Shown: positions 1 to 12,072, counted from the first letter of the stretch. The stretch is 64,000 bases of DNA from Adiantum capillus-veneris (GCA_014529385.2 CM043947.1:131899391-131963390), one strand, 5' to 3'. Made by a program: numbers and translations. Notes: generated from the sequence alone by a model not told the origin.

Positions 1-499
1 TAAAAAAGTCCGCCATCTTCAAGTCAAGGGACATTGAAAATCATAGTTGAGAAGGTAACCGTCACGTAAGGGACAGAAGAAGTAGCCAACTATTCCCATA
101 ACAGTCATACATCGACTTAGTATAGTCAAAAACAAGCATGAGTTCTACTACCATATCAAAGGTGAATCACAACACAACCAAGCAAATCGGACAGTAGTCC
201 ATATTGGAGACAAAGTCACCTAATATTGAGTCAAAGCACCTAGCTCCACAATAGCTTGCTTGTCTTTGCCTTTTTCCATAGAGCCAACAACACACACCCC
301 CTTGTGAGTTAAATCCTCACAATCTCAAGGTACAGACAACCTTTCACTAGTACATACACACACCATAGACGCACTCTTCTACCAATGCTAAGTGAGCATA
401 GAAGCTCACCGTTTATAGGCTTTGTTGCCAGTAGCCACATTCCATTCATAGCAACAGTGGGTTTGTCTTCAAGAGGGGAAGAACCAACAGTGCCACCTC

Positions 500-534
<35 letters not shown>

Positions 535-790
535 GAGAGAGAGCACTAGAGATGCACTGTAGAGCAGACGCCACAGGAAGGAGCCACCGCATCATCAAGC
601 ATATGAAGACACATTGTACAGAGTCATGCCAGCTCGTAAAAACCCATTAACTACCTTAACTCACTAGGTGTTAGGTACATTATATTACGCAACCACCCAC
701 AAATCTCCTATTACGAATTTCACCTCGTAAATACAAATCCTTTTTTTACAAGAGATTTCCGAGGTCAATACAAGATATTGAGGCTAATCC
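1..790. other. No gene seen; short simple repeats
   Basis: I see no supported gene here. The stretch is AT-moderate anonymous sequence with a (CA)n tract at about 503-530 followed by a short (GA)n run. Small open frames across the CA tract only translate the repeat. Confidence 0.6.
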
Positions 791-869
791 CTAGCTAATT
801 ACACCAAGACTGTGGAAACAAGCCACTCCTATATCAAGAAGGAGTTTAATCCTTGTTTTAACAGCAACA

Positions 870-871
<2 letters not shown>

Positions 872-919
<48 letters not shown>

Positions 920-931
920 GAATATATCCTC

Positions 932-985
<54 letters not shown>
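872..985. repeat. Compound (TG)n-(GA)n-(CT)n microsatellite
   Basis: A (TG)n run at 872-900 passes directly into (GA)n at 901-919. After a 15-base gap a (CT)n tract occupies about 935-985. The GA and CT parts are complementary and could fold into a hairpin. Open frames across it encode only Arg-Glu, Leu-Ser or Thr-His repeats and are not genes. Confidence 0.95.
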
Positions 986-989
<4 letters not shown>

Positions 990-1177
990 CATAACCTTCT
1001 CTCCAGTGTTTACAAAAAATCGGGGTCCAATAACGGGCTAAAATCCTAAAATTCTGGTTAGATTTTGAGCTTGCCTTGAAGAAAACTAGAAAATTTTCAC
1101 AAGTTTTAGTATAATTATCGGCAAAAGCTTCAAATTTTGACCTGAAAAGCATGAGAATTTCAAGTTTGCCCTTATTT

Positions 1178-1695
1178 TCTTTTCTTTAGAAAAAATGTAG
1201 CAAAAATAACCAAAATACCCCTTTAATTTGTGGAAATTCCCAAAATACCCCTCAATTTTCAAAAATTCCTAAAATACCTTTGTATCTTTTTTGGTTGGAT
1301 TGTTAAAGATTTTCTAATCTTTAATAATTGAGATCCGTTTTGAGTGCTTAGCATGTAGTTTGTCACAAATTACCTTCCAAAGAAAGACAATTATGTCTAA
1401 AATTAATGAAGCAATTTATTTCCAAAGCCTACATAACCAACGCAAATTCTTGTTTTAGCATCTTGCATCGATAGACAATCAATCTTCTTATGAAAATCTA
1501 CAAAAAAAAAAATCTTCGGAGATTTTAATCTCACAACTAGGGGTAATTTGGGAATTATGGAAAATTTGAAGGAAATTTTTGGAATTTATGACAAAATATG
1601 GGGGGTATTTTTGACATTTTTGAAATTTGAGGGGTATTTTGGGAATTTTCACAAATTAGAGGGGTATTTTGGTAATTTTCCAAAAATGTATTTTT
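1178..1695. mobile_element. Small inverted-repeat (MITE-like) element
   Basis: The left arm (about 1186-1290) and the right arm (about 1590-1690) are reverse complements over roughly 100 bp with scattered mismatches. Both carry repeated AAATACCCCT / AGGGGTATTT blocks. The 300-bp centre has no open frame of note. The layout fits a non-autonomous foldback or MITE-type DNA element of about 0.5 kb. I could not define a clear target-site duplication, so the family is unknown. A (CT)n tract follows at 1718-1745. Confidence 0.6.
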
Positions 1696-1699
1696 CTAG

Positions 1700-1712
1700 C
1701 CCTGTGAGTCCC

Positions 1713-1749
<37 letters not shown>

Positions 1750-3400
1750 GTAAGTGGGGGCTAGCGCCTTGGCTCTCTATGGAAGATCTCTTTGGGCCTC
1801 TCAACCGCCTTGATGTACGCCACCCTTCGGCCTCCATAGATGTTCAACCTTTGTGTACCATTTCTAGGGTTGCAGACGCAGAAATCACCGCACATGCCAT
1901 GGCGATATATGGTGATCCCTCCAGCTATGTTGAACAACATGTTCAACCTGCGCCAATCTATCATGAGCGGAAAGCCTTATTTTTCTGAGAGTTATGAAAT
2001 GTTGCGGATTATGGTTATAAACATCATTTGTAATAAGTAGGTAGTCTAGTTGTAGAAGTCGAGGTGCAATGGCACTTACAGATTGTAAATACAAAGCCAT
2101 TTGACCCCTTGGACTCTATTTTAGGTTTAACCTATGGTAGTCTTAGTATATAAGGTACCTAGGTCATTTTGTAAAGAAGAACTTTTATCATAATCATAGT
2201 TGTAAGCTACCGTCGAATGTGTGTGAGAGAGGAAGAGAGAGAGAGAGAGCGTGAGCTTCTACCTGATGCAACTCCCCGCTCGCTCATCACATTAAAGATC
2301 CCACAACACCATCGTGCTAGGCTTGGTGAGAGCTACGTGACAATGCCAAGCATTCCTCACGAAACAAAGCACGCCCGCTCAGGCATCTACAAGCTATTTG
2401 TGGCCGTAAGTATATCAAACGATGTTTGTTTTCTGCATGCAAGTAGTCATTAGAACCGTGGAAACATAAGCTACGCATAGGTAATCATAGATTTTAGTTT
2501 CAAGCACTTTTGAAATCCGTCTCTGTCTTCATACATGTTTTTCGCAGATGGGTTTAGAGTGAGGGTTTTGAGTGTAGAGGCTTTGGGACGGGTGTATCCT
2601 AGTGAGGGGATGGTGTTCCTTAAGTTTTGTATGATTGTCGCATGGTTTAGTGAGTTTCCTTTCGCTAGTGTGTATGTGGGTTGGGTGGTGTAGTTGAGAG
2701 TAGTGAGATTCTAGATTTTCGTTTAGTTAGCTTCCAGAGTATTGTATGCATGGGATGGTCTTAGCGTGACAAGATAAAGAGATTGCCTCCGTGCGCCTAT
2801 CGTGTCATTTGTGTCCTCGATTGACATTATGATGATCTAGGTTGTGCTACATGCACTTTATGGGTGATGTGATTCGCTCTCGCAACATTGGGACCACTGT
2901 AGAGGACACAAGGACTTGAGTAGGTAATCCTACTAACACTTGTGTGATGGTTGATTTCTTTAGTTTTGGCTAAAGAAATCTTTTTTCTTAAGTGGATCTG
3001 GAAGAGGTTATTCCAACATCAAGTGTATAGCTAGGAAGTGTGTGTATTGTCGAGGGTCCGTGACTAGGTAGATTTAGTTAGGAGTTGTAGATAAGAGTAG
3101 TTGTTGGTGGTTGAGTGATTTGTGAGGTGATAAAAGCATTTGCTAGTCCATGTGTGGCATTGAAGCATTTTTCTACTCATAGATGAAAAACCCTATATGA
3201 TGTGTAGGAGTAGCTTTAGGTAAGTAATTTGATTTTGATCTAGAGCTATTCATCATTAATTTATTTGCTAAAGTGCTTGTTTGTATTTAGAATCACTAAA
3301 AAGTTTGATGTTGAGGATAAAAATGCAATAAATAGCTTTCTATTGACATTTTTGCAAGAGTGATTGATGTTGAGCATATAAGAGGGCATGTGCAAGAGTT
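1700..3400. other. No gene seen; anonymous sequence with LTR-like hints
   Basis: No coding frame is convincing. A TATA-like box (TATATAAGG) lies near 2147 and a (GA)n run at about 2225-2247. A GTTGAACA...TGTTCAAC palindrome lies at 1929-1947. The TATA box 100 bp before a GA tract resembles the LTRs further along this window, so this could be an old LTR, but no paired copy is visible. Confidence 0.4.
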
Positions 3401-3432
3401 TTGTGTACAAAAACTAAAATTCTATAAACTTG

Positions 3433-5250
3433 GACATCATAGGCATATGAGGTCTCAAGGGGCATTTGGAGACCAAATCTAAAAAAATTAATTTCACCAA
3501 AGTGTTCAAAAGGGGGGTTTTACCCTAAGAGCACACTGAGAGAGTTTTGACCAACTCTTGATACCCAAGAGACAAAAGACGAGATGTCAAAAACGGAAAA
3601 AAAAAGAGAAAGGCTTGTGATCCTGAGCATGTTTTTGCATGAAAATTGGTAGAGGTGCTTGAAAACCAGTGCTAGAGACTTGAGAATTCCTGTGAATGAA
3701 TTTTGTCCAAAAATTTATCAGTAGACATCATACGTGTATGATGTCTGAGGGGTGATTTTGATAGCAAAAATAAACTTTTGACATTATACCCATCTTCTGC
3801 ATGTTGTGTTGGGAACATACACCAAATTTCATTTCATTTGGGCTTACAAATTGAGAATTGAGAGGATTTTACTCTTTCAAGGGATTTCCTTGTCAAAAAG
3901 TGATGATTTTGTGCAATTTTGATACCCAAAATTTGTTGTGAGCACATATTCTTGTTCTACACACGAAGGGGCACCTCTAGTAGAAACATAACTAAATTCT
4001 GACCACCTAGAAATAATACGTGTATGATGTCTTAGAGACCAGATCTAAGGTCAAAATTTATAATTGAGTACAAACTTGTGATCTAGAGCATTTGCGAAGC
4101 ATATAGGCCAAATTTCACTGAATTTGAAGCATTTTTGGGCTTGCAAAGACCACAAGACGCATCTAGGAAAAGTAAAGGCTTGAATTGATCATAACTTGCA
4201 CAAAAAGTGGTCAAATTCAATTCCGAAACTTGATGTGAGTCCCCAATGTAGTGAGGAACCTCTGGAGTGAAATTCACTTCAAATTGACCAGTTAGACATC
4301 ATATGCATGATGTCTAAAAAGCAATTTTAGGGACCAAAATTTAAATCTAATCTTACCAGGGTGTTAAGCACCACAAGACAAGCCTACATACCAAGTTTGG
4401 GCCAATTCTGAGCACATAGACATCATACGCATATGATGTCTCAAGGCAAGATCTGACATTCTAATTGCACTTTTGACCACACAAGGGGTTGGGAAATGAT
4501 GATTTAAGCCTGTTTGCAAAATTTCATCTCATTTGGACACATATTTTTGCATGTAAAGAGATTTTTTCAGATCCAAGAAGGTAAAGGTGAAAAAGTGGTG
4601 ATTTTGAGCAATTTTGACATCCAAAATCTGCTATGATCACATATTCTTATTGAATGCATCAAGGAGTACCTTACGTAGAAATCTAAGTGAAATATGAGCA
4701 AAAAGACATCATACACACAAATCAGACATTTGAGTATACCCTAGTGTCCTAGAGCATAAAAGAAATCCCTAGCCAAAGTTTCAGAGGATTTGGAGCACAT
4801 TTGGGCTAAAAACCACCAAAAGACAGAATTGGGCAAGATTCATGCTTGTATTGGCCATAACTTGCATAAAAAGTGTTCAAATTGAATTTTGAAAGTTGTT
4901 GAGAGTTGCTTGAATGATACACTGGAACAAAAGTCACTTCATTCTGCCACAAAAGACATCATATGCGTATGATGTCTCAAGTGCCAAATTAGAGGTCAAT
5001 AGTTACATCTGAGTTCACAAAAGTGTTTGCCATCATAAAATAGGCCTAGAGACCAAGTTTCATTCAATTTGGATCACTTTTGGCTTAGTTAACCTCCCAG
5101 GAAGTTGCAAGCAACAAACAGAAAAAGGACTGGTAAACTTGTCTAAAAGTGTCAGAATCACAAACTGAGACTTGGAGTGGTTAGGAGAGTCTACAGTTAA
5201 AGTTTGGAGTAATTTTGAGTCAGTAGACATCATATGTGTACGAAGTCTCC
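3433..5250. repeat. Higher-order repeat array with a recurring 24-bp palindrome
   Basis: A palindrome with arms AGACATCATA / TATGATGTCT around a 4-base centre recurs, intact or decayed, near 3433, 3723, 4009, 4294, 4418, 4705, 4954 and 5225. Spacing is mostly 250-290 bp, with one 124-bp step. The sequence between palindromes also repeats: 3780-4020 matches 4490-4710, and 4120-4300 matches 4780-4955. That indicates a larger unit of about 660-690 bp containing several palindromes. No open frame exceeds 65 codons. The array ends 340 bp before the gag-type frames, so it may be the untranslated leader of that retroelement. Confidence 0.85.
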
Positions 5251-5587
5251 GGGCACAGATTGATTGTTTTGGCCATAACTTGAGCTACCAATATCGTATT
5301 CAAAAATCCTTTTTTTTCAATGAAGCTCCAGAGTAGCTCTACAAGTTTCAGTGTCACCCTTAAAAAATCCTATGGGTCATTCATTGTTGGTCAATGTGCA
5401 AAAAAATGACGTTTAAGGCCTCAAAATTCATCTGAAAGTTAGGGATGTCTAAAACCAACAATTTGAGAGAATTGGGAGAAGACGATCACGCTTTTGGACA
5501 TAGTTTTGACTTTTCCATAACCAAAGCACTTGAGCACATTGTTCCAAGTGTGCTTACATCAAGCTAGAGCTGTTAAGCCTAGAGATC

Positions 5588-5965
5588 ATGTTCTCTTTAC
5601 AGTCAAACTCAGCTTATACAAGCTTCAAAATCCCAGGCATAGAGGAGCATCCGCCCATAATGGATCTTCCAAACTTGCAATTGATAAAGACCAAGCTTGT
5701 TGAAAGAGTTTGGATGACAGATCATAAGAGTGAAGGACTGTATAGATACGTTGATGACAATGACATCAACCTTTATAGGTGCTCAAATCCATACCCAAAA
5801 GAGTTGAGAGATAACAAGCTCTTATATGTCTATATATACGGAGTCGACTATCAATGGAAGTCTATAGTTGTTGACAAGTATGGACAAGAATGCAGAGTTG
5901 TAGAAAGCAAAAATCCACACACTGTGTTGAAAATAGGTGGATATTTGTTCAATGAAGGACCATAG
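5588..5965 (+). pseudogene. Unrecognised ORF upstream of a retroelement gag
   Basis: This is a 125-codon frame starting with ATG. I do not recognise the product. It is fairly polar, with several Tyr and Asp residues, and has no signal peptide, membrane segment or zinc motif. It lies between the palindrome array and a gag-type frame on the same strand, so it is probably the N-terminal part of a Ty3/gypsy gag region cut off by a stop or frameshift. A host exon cannot be excluded. Confidence 0.4.
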
Positions 5966-6188
5966 ATATCTCCACCAAGCATGACAATTCCTATGCAAAT
6001 TTCAAAAAGGGAGCCACCTGGATTCCCTTCTAGAGCGATAAGAGAGACAAAATGATCACAGAGATAGCATACATGCCTTCTCAAGTGAGTCTCCTTAATG
6101 GCCAATCTCCAAGAGAACGACCAATCCCTTTGAAGAAGAACCTAGGCATCATAGAAGGCCTAAAGCGAGATAAGAATTGGGGGAGTCT

Positions 6189-7325
6189 ATGGTTAGATTC
6201 ATAGACAATCGACGAGTTAGACCGTCCCAAGTCCACAAATGGGTAAATAAGAAATACTCTGGAGATAAAGATCCAAGAGATCACATAGGGGCTGCTAGAA
6301 GAGTAATTAGAGCAGAGGAAGTTTTAGCTTTTGCGACACAATTTGCGGGAATTGGACTGACTCTGGAAGATGACGTGGATACATGGTTCGACTCAATGGA
6401 AAGATGTGATTTTGAGACTCTATACGAGCTGTTTGAGGAATTCATCGAAGAATTCTTGCAGAAAGGCATAGCTCACAGTATGGTCTCACAAATTCACAGA
6501 TTCAAACAAAAGGAGGGTGAAGTAGTGCAAAAAGCGGCATTATGGCTCAAAAGATATGTCAAGTTCTATCCAAGAGCGGAACTTCCTATGCCAGCATGGT
6601 TAATGCCGATCTTTATCCAGGGGATAAGAGATGTGGGTCTTCAAAAGGATCTGCATATAATAAGGAGTTTGATGCTAAACAAATTGATCAAAGAAGCTCT
6701 TTATCTGGATAACTGTGAGAAATGTAAAGAAAACGATTGTAAGAGTCAAGAGGACGACACATCCTCTCAGCAAAGTGATTCACAGATGAGTGAGTCCATT
6801 CCAAAACCAGCGGCACCTATCAATCAAGGAAAGTTTATCGACAAAGTGTTCAAGAGGTTAGCTCCTCTTGTAAATTACGAACCGAGGGAGCTTAAGTGGT
6901 GCAAAATTGAGAGAAAACGGACAAACAATACAAGAGAAGAGTGTTACTATGGCATGGAATATGCTAGGGAGAGGTATGTACAACCTAATCCAGTATCACC
7001 TCCTCCACCTAGAAATGCTATGAAAAATGTGCCGGCTCCAATAGGAGTTGCAAGACCAGAGCCTGTCTTAGGGAAACAACCTCCGCTACCAGGAGCTAGA
7101 ATGCCTATAGACATGAGATACACGTCGATGATGGAAGCATCTAACAAAAAAGAGCTAGTACCACCTACAATGTGTTATAACAACCAAAGTGGGTACTACC
7201 CTTCAAAGCGTCAGAAGATGAGAGAAATACATGGAGTGATGAAGCAAGTACAACCTCCACCTCCTGCATTTCAACCTGAAGAAAAAAGGTACGAGATGGA
7301 CAAAAGACATTGCAGTTCGTTGTGA
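6189..7325 (+). pseudogene. Ty3/gypsy-type gag (capsid region)
   Basis: Starting from the ATG at 6189 this open frame codes for about 378 residues. Around residues 60-150 it has the helical, charged pattern of plant retrotransposon gag: a Trp-containing segment (DTWFDSMERCDFETLYELF), then an EEF-rich stretch and an FKQKEGE segment. A similar stretch, ending in an REEGES segment, is in the minus-strand gag at 41,782-42,456. The C-terminal part is Pro-rich and basic. The frame passes by overlap and frameshift into a zinc-knuckle remnant at 7310-7606. Gag would form the particle that packages element RNA. The lineage assignment is inferred from composition and context. Confidence 0.6.
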
Positions 7326-8690
7326 ATAGACGATTAGCTAGGTCAGAGCCTGTTTATAGCCAAGAGGAAAGGCAAGAAGAGGATCCTCAACTAGAGTGTC
7401 ACAAAATTCGTGACAACCACTTGGCCAAACAATGCACTCAGACGGAGATCACTCAAGTGAATGCCTATTGTCTTGAATATGGTGTCATTCACTTGATCCT
7501 CGACTGTCCAAAAAACCCAAACCGAGTCAGAAAGATCACAACAAATATCTCAGGAATTGTTCAGCTACCCCATAGCTCAAAATATGAAACTATTGCACCA
7601 GTTTAAGTAATTACGAGAGCGCAAGCTCAAAAGAAAGCTGAGGAGACAAAGAAAATGAAAACTGACGTGAGTCAAGAGATGGGTGAACCAAATACTGATG
7701 TACCTAGTCAAAAAACCAAGAGCAAATGAAACAGCTGGAAAGCTAAAAAGGCTAGGATGAAAGCACGTAGGGAACGAGAGAAAAAATCCTTAGCTGAAGA
7801 GTTTACCCAAGCTAAAGAGAAGATAAGACAACATGAGAAAATGGTTGCACCTTCTCTTACGCAAATGTCTCAACCTCCAGAAGAACCATCCACAGATGAG
7901 AAACCGAGAAGTGCTAGTTCATGAGGATGAGTGTTGGTTGAGAAGGTTAATGAGCCATTACTAGATGCCCTCCTAAAAGCCTATGAAACACGGCTCAAAA
8001 AAAACCAAGCCCAAAAATAGAGGTGGATGAAATATTCATATGGGGAACTAGAAAAGGACAGGTTTAAAATGTGCAAGAAATTTATTCAGACAACCCAAGC
8101 TTTACTAGAACCATAAGTTGGAAAACCTAAGGGTGTGATCTTTGTCCCACCTACACCAATAATCCCACCAAGCCAAGAACGAAAAGAGCTAGATTCTAGT
8201 CACGAGCACGGACAAAATCTCAAGGACCCCCCATTAAAGCCAAGGATAGTGTTGAATACCACAGATAAATCTTCCGAGGGATTTCACATAGCTATACTTG
8301 ACATTTGTAAAGAAATAGATGGTCTTGAAGAATTGTGGAAACAAATCAGACAGGTGATGGAAGAGGAGTGTCTCTTCCACCAATAGAGGAATTTGAGACT
8401 TGATCTCAAATGAATCTAGAAGTGGAACTGTATTGGGAAGACAAAGGATCTGTATAGTCTATGGACAATCAACCCCATTCTCTAAGAACACTATCGTCCT
8501 ATACGGGAGAGCACGAGGCCAAGTCAGATGTTATTCCAGTCCATCACAGAGTCTGTCTTCCAACAAGGTGATCGATTCAAAAGGATTGATAGACATTTTA
8601 TCAACATCAGTCACTTGTATGATAACGTTAGCCGAGTTACTCAGAATACGCCCAAACATGTGGGATACTATGGGAAAATGCCTAGTGAAA
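7310..8690 (+). pseudogene. Decayed gag tail with zinc-knuckle remnant
   Basis: The frame 7310-7606 contains a zinc-knuckle-like segment, CLEYGVIHLILDCPKNPN, in which the second Cys has become Tyr. The same CPxNPN...ITR arrangement is found in the minus-strand gag-protease element near 40,650-40,860, so the two elements are related. Downstream pieces (8135-8386, and 8400-8690 with an ITLAELLRIRPN segment) are broken by stops. No protease active site is seen before the sequence switches at about 8690 to a different element. The switch is either a nested insertion or a recombination point. Confidence 0.55.
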
Positions 8691-9215
8691 AAATTTAAGG
8701 TGTATCTCATTGTTCGTAAATTTTATGTGTTGACGGCTAACAATCTGTTGCATGAGGTGGTGTTGCATCTAAAGCCAAGGAAGCGGATCGTGAAGTGGGT
8801 GATAGAGTTATAGGAGTTTGATTTTGAGTTCAAGGTTGACCATACGCGTCGATCTCATTTGGCAGACATTTTGGTCAACAAGGAAGATGAATTACGAGTC
8901 TATCCAAGGGTGGTGCAAGATGAAGCCAAGGAAGAGCTTGACTTGATAGGGGCCTTTAGTGATGGTGCTTACAGGAGCGTGATACAAAAAGATGGTGCAA
9001 GTGTCGTGATACGAGATCCACGTGGCACAGTGGTTTTTTCAAAGGCCTATGCTTTAGAGAATGTCCACACCAACTACTTGGCAAAATACCTCACTTTGCA
9101 TTTAGGCTTGAAGCAGTGTGTGGAGTTTGGCATATCCAGGTTGATAGTGAAAAATGATGCTATATTGGTCATTAAACAACTACTAGGCCAATGGCAGGTG
9201 AAAAGGGACACTTAG
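8688..9215 (+). pseudogene. Tat element RNase H junction and second RNase H
   Basis: From 8695 the frame reads YLIVRKFYVLTANNLL, the C-terminal end of the RT-linked RNase H, and a stop at about 8811 breaks it. Frame 8859-9215 follows with HLADILVNKEDE and then the second RNase H, which starts at GAFSDGAYRSVIQK. The DGA aspartate is conserved, and the later acidic block is altered (NYLAKYLTLHLGLKQC where the minus-strand copy has NNEAEYLTLH), so the Glu is lost. The enzyme would remove RNA from the RNA-DNA hybrid during reverse transcription. It is not functional here. Confidence 0.7.
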
Positions 9216-9241
9216 AAGCATTGGTTTTATGCTATTAAAAA

Positions 9242-10640
9242 TTGTTGAAGTTTTTTGAAGAAGTTCAGTTCAAGCATATCAAGAGGGAGCAAAATCAAGA
9301 GGTAGATCACCTTGCAAGCGGCAAGGTGCAAGTGCAAGTCACAGGTATATATGTATCTTCAGCCATTTATGCGAGTCAAGAAACCTTATGGGAGATTGAA
9401 GACTTCCTAGGCACAGGTCAATGTCTAGAAGAGTTGTTCAAGTTACATAAGAAAATAATGGTGTAGAAAGCTCGTAAGTTTACCTTGATAGGAGGGGACC
9501 TGATGGTTTATGGATGGGATTAAGTGTTGCAAAGAGTGTTGTACAAAGAGGAGGTCACGATGGTGTTGCGACAGTGCCATGGAGAGAGTGGACATCAAGG
9601 TAAAGACCAAGTCCTATTTTGAGTTTTACGAGCTAGTTTTTTATGGCCTTAAGTAGTGTGAGATGTGCACTACTTGTGTAAAACCTGCCATGAATGTCAG
9701 ACAATGGGAGAAAGGAGGTTGAAAGCAGAATCATAAGGGGCTATCCTAGCCCAAAATTCTTTTGAAAAATGGGGTTTGGACGCCATCAGTCCACTCTCAA
9801 AGTCATCAAGCGAGAAGAAGTACATTGTGGTAGCCATCGACTACCTTACCAGGTGGGTAGAGGCAACGGCCGTGAAAGAGGTGAATGCTACTATGGTGGC
9901 TCAATTTGTCTTTGATAACCTTTTCTTTCATTTTGGGGTACTGTGGGTACTCGTTTTTTATAGAGGGCAAGTCTTTAGAAGCAAACTGATGAAAGCTTTA
10001 GTGAAGAAACTGAGCATCCAACACCGGCTTTCCTCGCCATACTATCCTCAATGCAATGGTTTGGTGGAGAGTGCAAATGGACAAATTATAAAAATGCTAA
10101 CTAAATATGTTTATAAGCAGGAAGCAGAATGGGAGGCGAATCTCCAGGAATGCTTATGGGCGTATAGGACCTCATACAAAGTAGCCACTAGTTTCACTCC
10201 GTTTGAGTTGGTGTATGGAAAAGAAGCGGTGTTACCGGTGCACACACGATTAGGGACTTTGAAGGGGGCATGGCAGATCAATGCCACACAATAGGAGTTA
10301 TTACAAGACCGGATTACCAACCTTGAGACCTTGTGAATGGATAGAGGAGCAATAGGAGAAGCGGATTGCAAAATTCAACCAGAGTTTACCAAATAAGAAG
10401 ATAGAAGAAGAGGATTTGGTCATGAAGTATGAGAGTTATTTGGACTTTACCCTCCAAAAAAAGTTCAAAAAAAAAAGTGGATAGGTCCGCACAAAGTGCA
10501 AAAAGCTTTCCCAAACAAAACCTATCGATTGGTGGCAGACAAATGGTAAGCTACTTAGAAACCAGGTGAACGGGGTGCGGCTTAAGCTATACTTCGATAG
10601 GAGTTTGGTATCGGATGTAAGCCAAATTATAGCTAAGGGG
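9242..10640 (+). pseudogene. Tat element integrase
   Basis: Fragments of one integrase run through several frames. The HHCC zinc-binding part is seen at 9580-9710 (GHQGKDQ, then CHECQTMGERRL). The catalytic core is in the frame containing 9776-10294. It shows WGLDAISPLSKS with the first Asp, AIDYLTRWVEA, and NGLVESANGQ with the Glu, while the second Asp region (VFYRGQVF in place of the usual DRGxQF) is damaged. AYRTSYKVATSFTPFELVYGKEAVLP closes the core in two adjacent blocks. A stop at about 10,295 precedes a decayed C-terminal tail that reaches about 10,655. Integrase would insert the cDNA into the genome. Confidence 0.8.
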
Positions 10641-10781
10641 ATTGGGCAACCAATCTAGACATGATTACGTGTGATGGCCATGCCATTTTGTACATATTGT
10701 AATATATGGTAGTGCGTTTCTCAGCTTGTTTGAGTGCTAGCATAGTGTTGCAGGTTTCAAGTTTAATAAAAACTACTTTTG

Positions 10782-10818
10782 GTTGAACATAAATGTTCAA
10801 CAAGGAGGTGAGAAATGA
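10782..10818 (+). promoter_or_regulatory. Conserved palindrome plus polypurine tract
   Basis: A perfect inverted repeat (GTTGAACAT / ATGTTCAAC, 2-base centre) at 10,782-10,801 is followed at once by a purine-rich tract, AAGGAGGTGAGAAATGA, that abuts the LTR. The tract would prime plus-strand DNA synthesis. Equivalent palindromes sit next to the polypurine tracts of the minus-strand Tat copy (31,332-31,351) and of both internal regions of the non-autonomous family (48,577-48,596 and 52,497-52,516). Confidence 0.75.
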
Positions 10819-10859
10819 TGGTACCAGCAAAGTTGGTCCGTACAGAAAGGAGTGCTATG

Positions 10860-11297
10860 TAGAGCTGGAGATGTTAGTAATTGCAAGGGGCAGAGATGAA
10901 GTAGGTAGAAAGAGCCTGGGCAGCTAGGTAGCAGCTGATATGTATGTATTACATGGTTTTTTAGACCTAAAGGACACTAGAGAGGGCCTGGCAGGGTGGA
11001 AGATAAAAGAGGTTCAAGGTGCAATCTTTTTGCCTAGATATGAAGAGCTTGAAGTGGTCTACTAACAGGTACATACGGTAGAGCTGGAGATGTTAGTAAT
11101 TGCAAGGGGCAGAGATGAAGTAGGTAGAAAGAGCTTGGGCAGATAGGTAGCAGCTGATATGTATGTATTACGTGGTTTTTTAGACCTAAAGGACACCAGA
11201 GAGGTCCTGGCAGGGTGGAAGATAAAAGAGGTTCAAGGTGCAATCTTTTTGCCTAGATATGAAGAGCTTGAAGTGGTCTACTAACAGGTACATACGG
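10860..11297. repeat. 219-bp tandem duplication inside the LTR
   Basis: 10,860-11,078 is repeated almost exactly at 11,079-11,297, with only a few substitutions. The copies join precisely at ACATACGGTAGAGC. The high identity says the duplication is younger than most of the element's stops. Confidence 0.95.
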
Positions 11298-12072
11298 TTT
11301 GTGAAACAAAGCCATGGTGTGCAAGATACAGTGCTTTGAAGTTGAAGGTATTTGAAGATTCTAGTTGGATAGTGCAGGTAATGACAAGTAATCTAAACCA
11401 GTTTGGAGCTATGGGTGTGTGGAATCGGATTACAATGCAAAAATCAGCAAAGCTCAGAAGGAGGGAAAAAAATTGGAGTATTTTGGGACTTTGTGAAGCT
11501 TTTTTGGGTGGAATTTTGGAGCTGAAGGGGGCAGTCAACTCACAAGGGCCACATGGCAAAGCCTGAATCCCACATGTCCAAGTAGGAGAGCAGGGGTTGG
11601 TGTATAAGACCTAAAGTGTGAGCCCATTTGGAGACACAAGGAGAGAGAGATCTTGAGGAGTTTGGTGGTGCGTTTGTTGCCCGCGGGCGAGAGTGGGGAA
11701 GCTAGCCTTGCCATTCGTGGAGGTGTTGTTTGTGGCTTGCCTTTGAGCAATAGTCGGTAGGAGATGATGACGTGGCAATGAGATAGGGCCCTGTCCCACG
11801 CCAACACTTTTGGAGAGCAACGACAATGCCATCTTTGCCCCTAGGGGTCAGTCATGTGGAAGGGGAGATCCCAAGGCCCGTAAGGTGGTTCCCATGCACT
11901 GAAAAAGAGAGAGAAAAAGTGGAAAGTTGGCCAGTTGTCCATGCCATGCATAAGATACCAAATTGGGAGTGTGACATGTGGGCCATGCAAGAAAGATCTA
12001 TTAAGGGGCTCAGTTGGATGCACAAGCTAGAGAACAACCAAAAATTTTGTTCTCTAGGCTTTTGGAAAGCCC

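Noticed and set aside
791-1152. Open frames rich in Arg-Glu, Leu-Ser or Thr-His
   Set aside because: They are translations of GA, CT and CA microsatellites. The same holds for similar frames near 26.1, 27.3, 27.7, 46.0, 51.1 and 55.1 kb.
1929-1947. GTTGAACA / TGTTCAAC palindrome resembling the one near Tat polypurine tracts
   Set aside because: No polypurine tract, LTR start or integrase lies next to it, so the resemblance alone is not enough.
3433-5250. Regularly spaced palindromes looked at first like a CRISPR array
   Set aside because: The units are 250-290 bp apart, degenerate and nested in a larger repeat. The DNA is plant nuclear and no cas-like gene is present.
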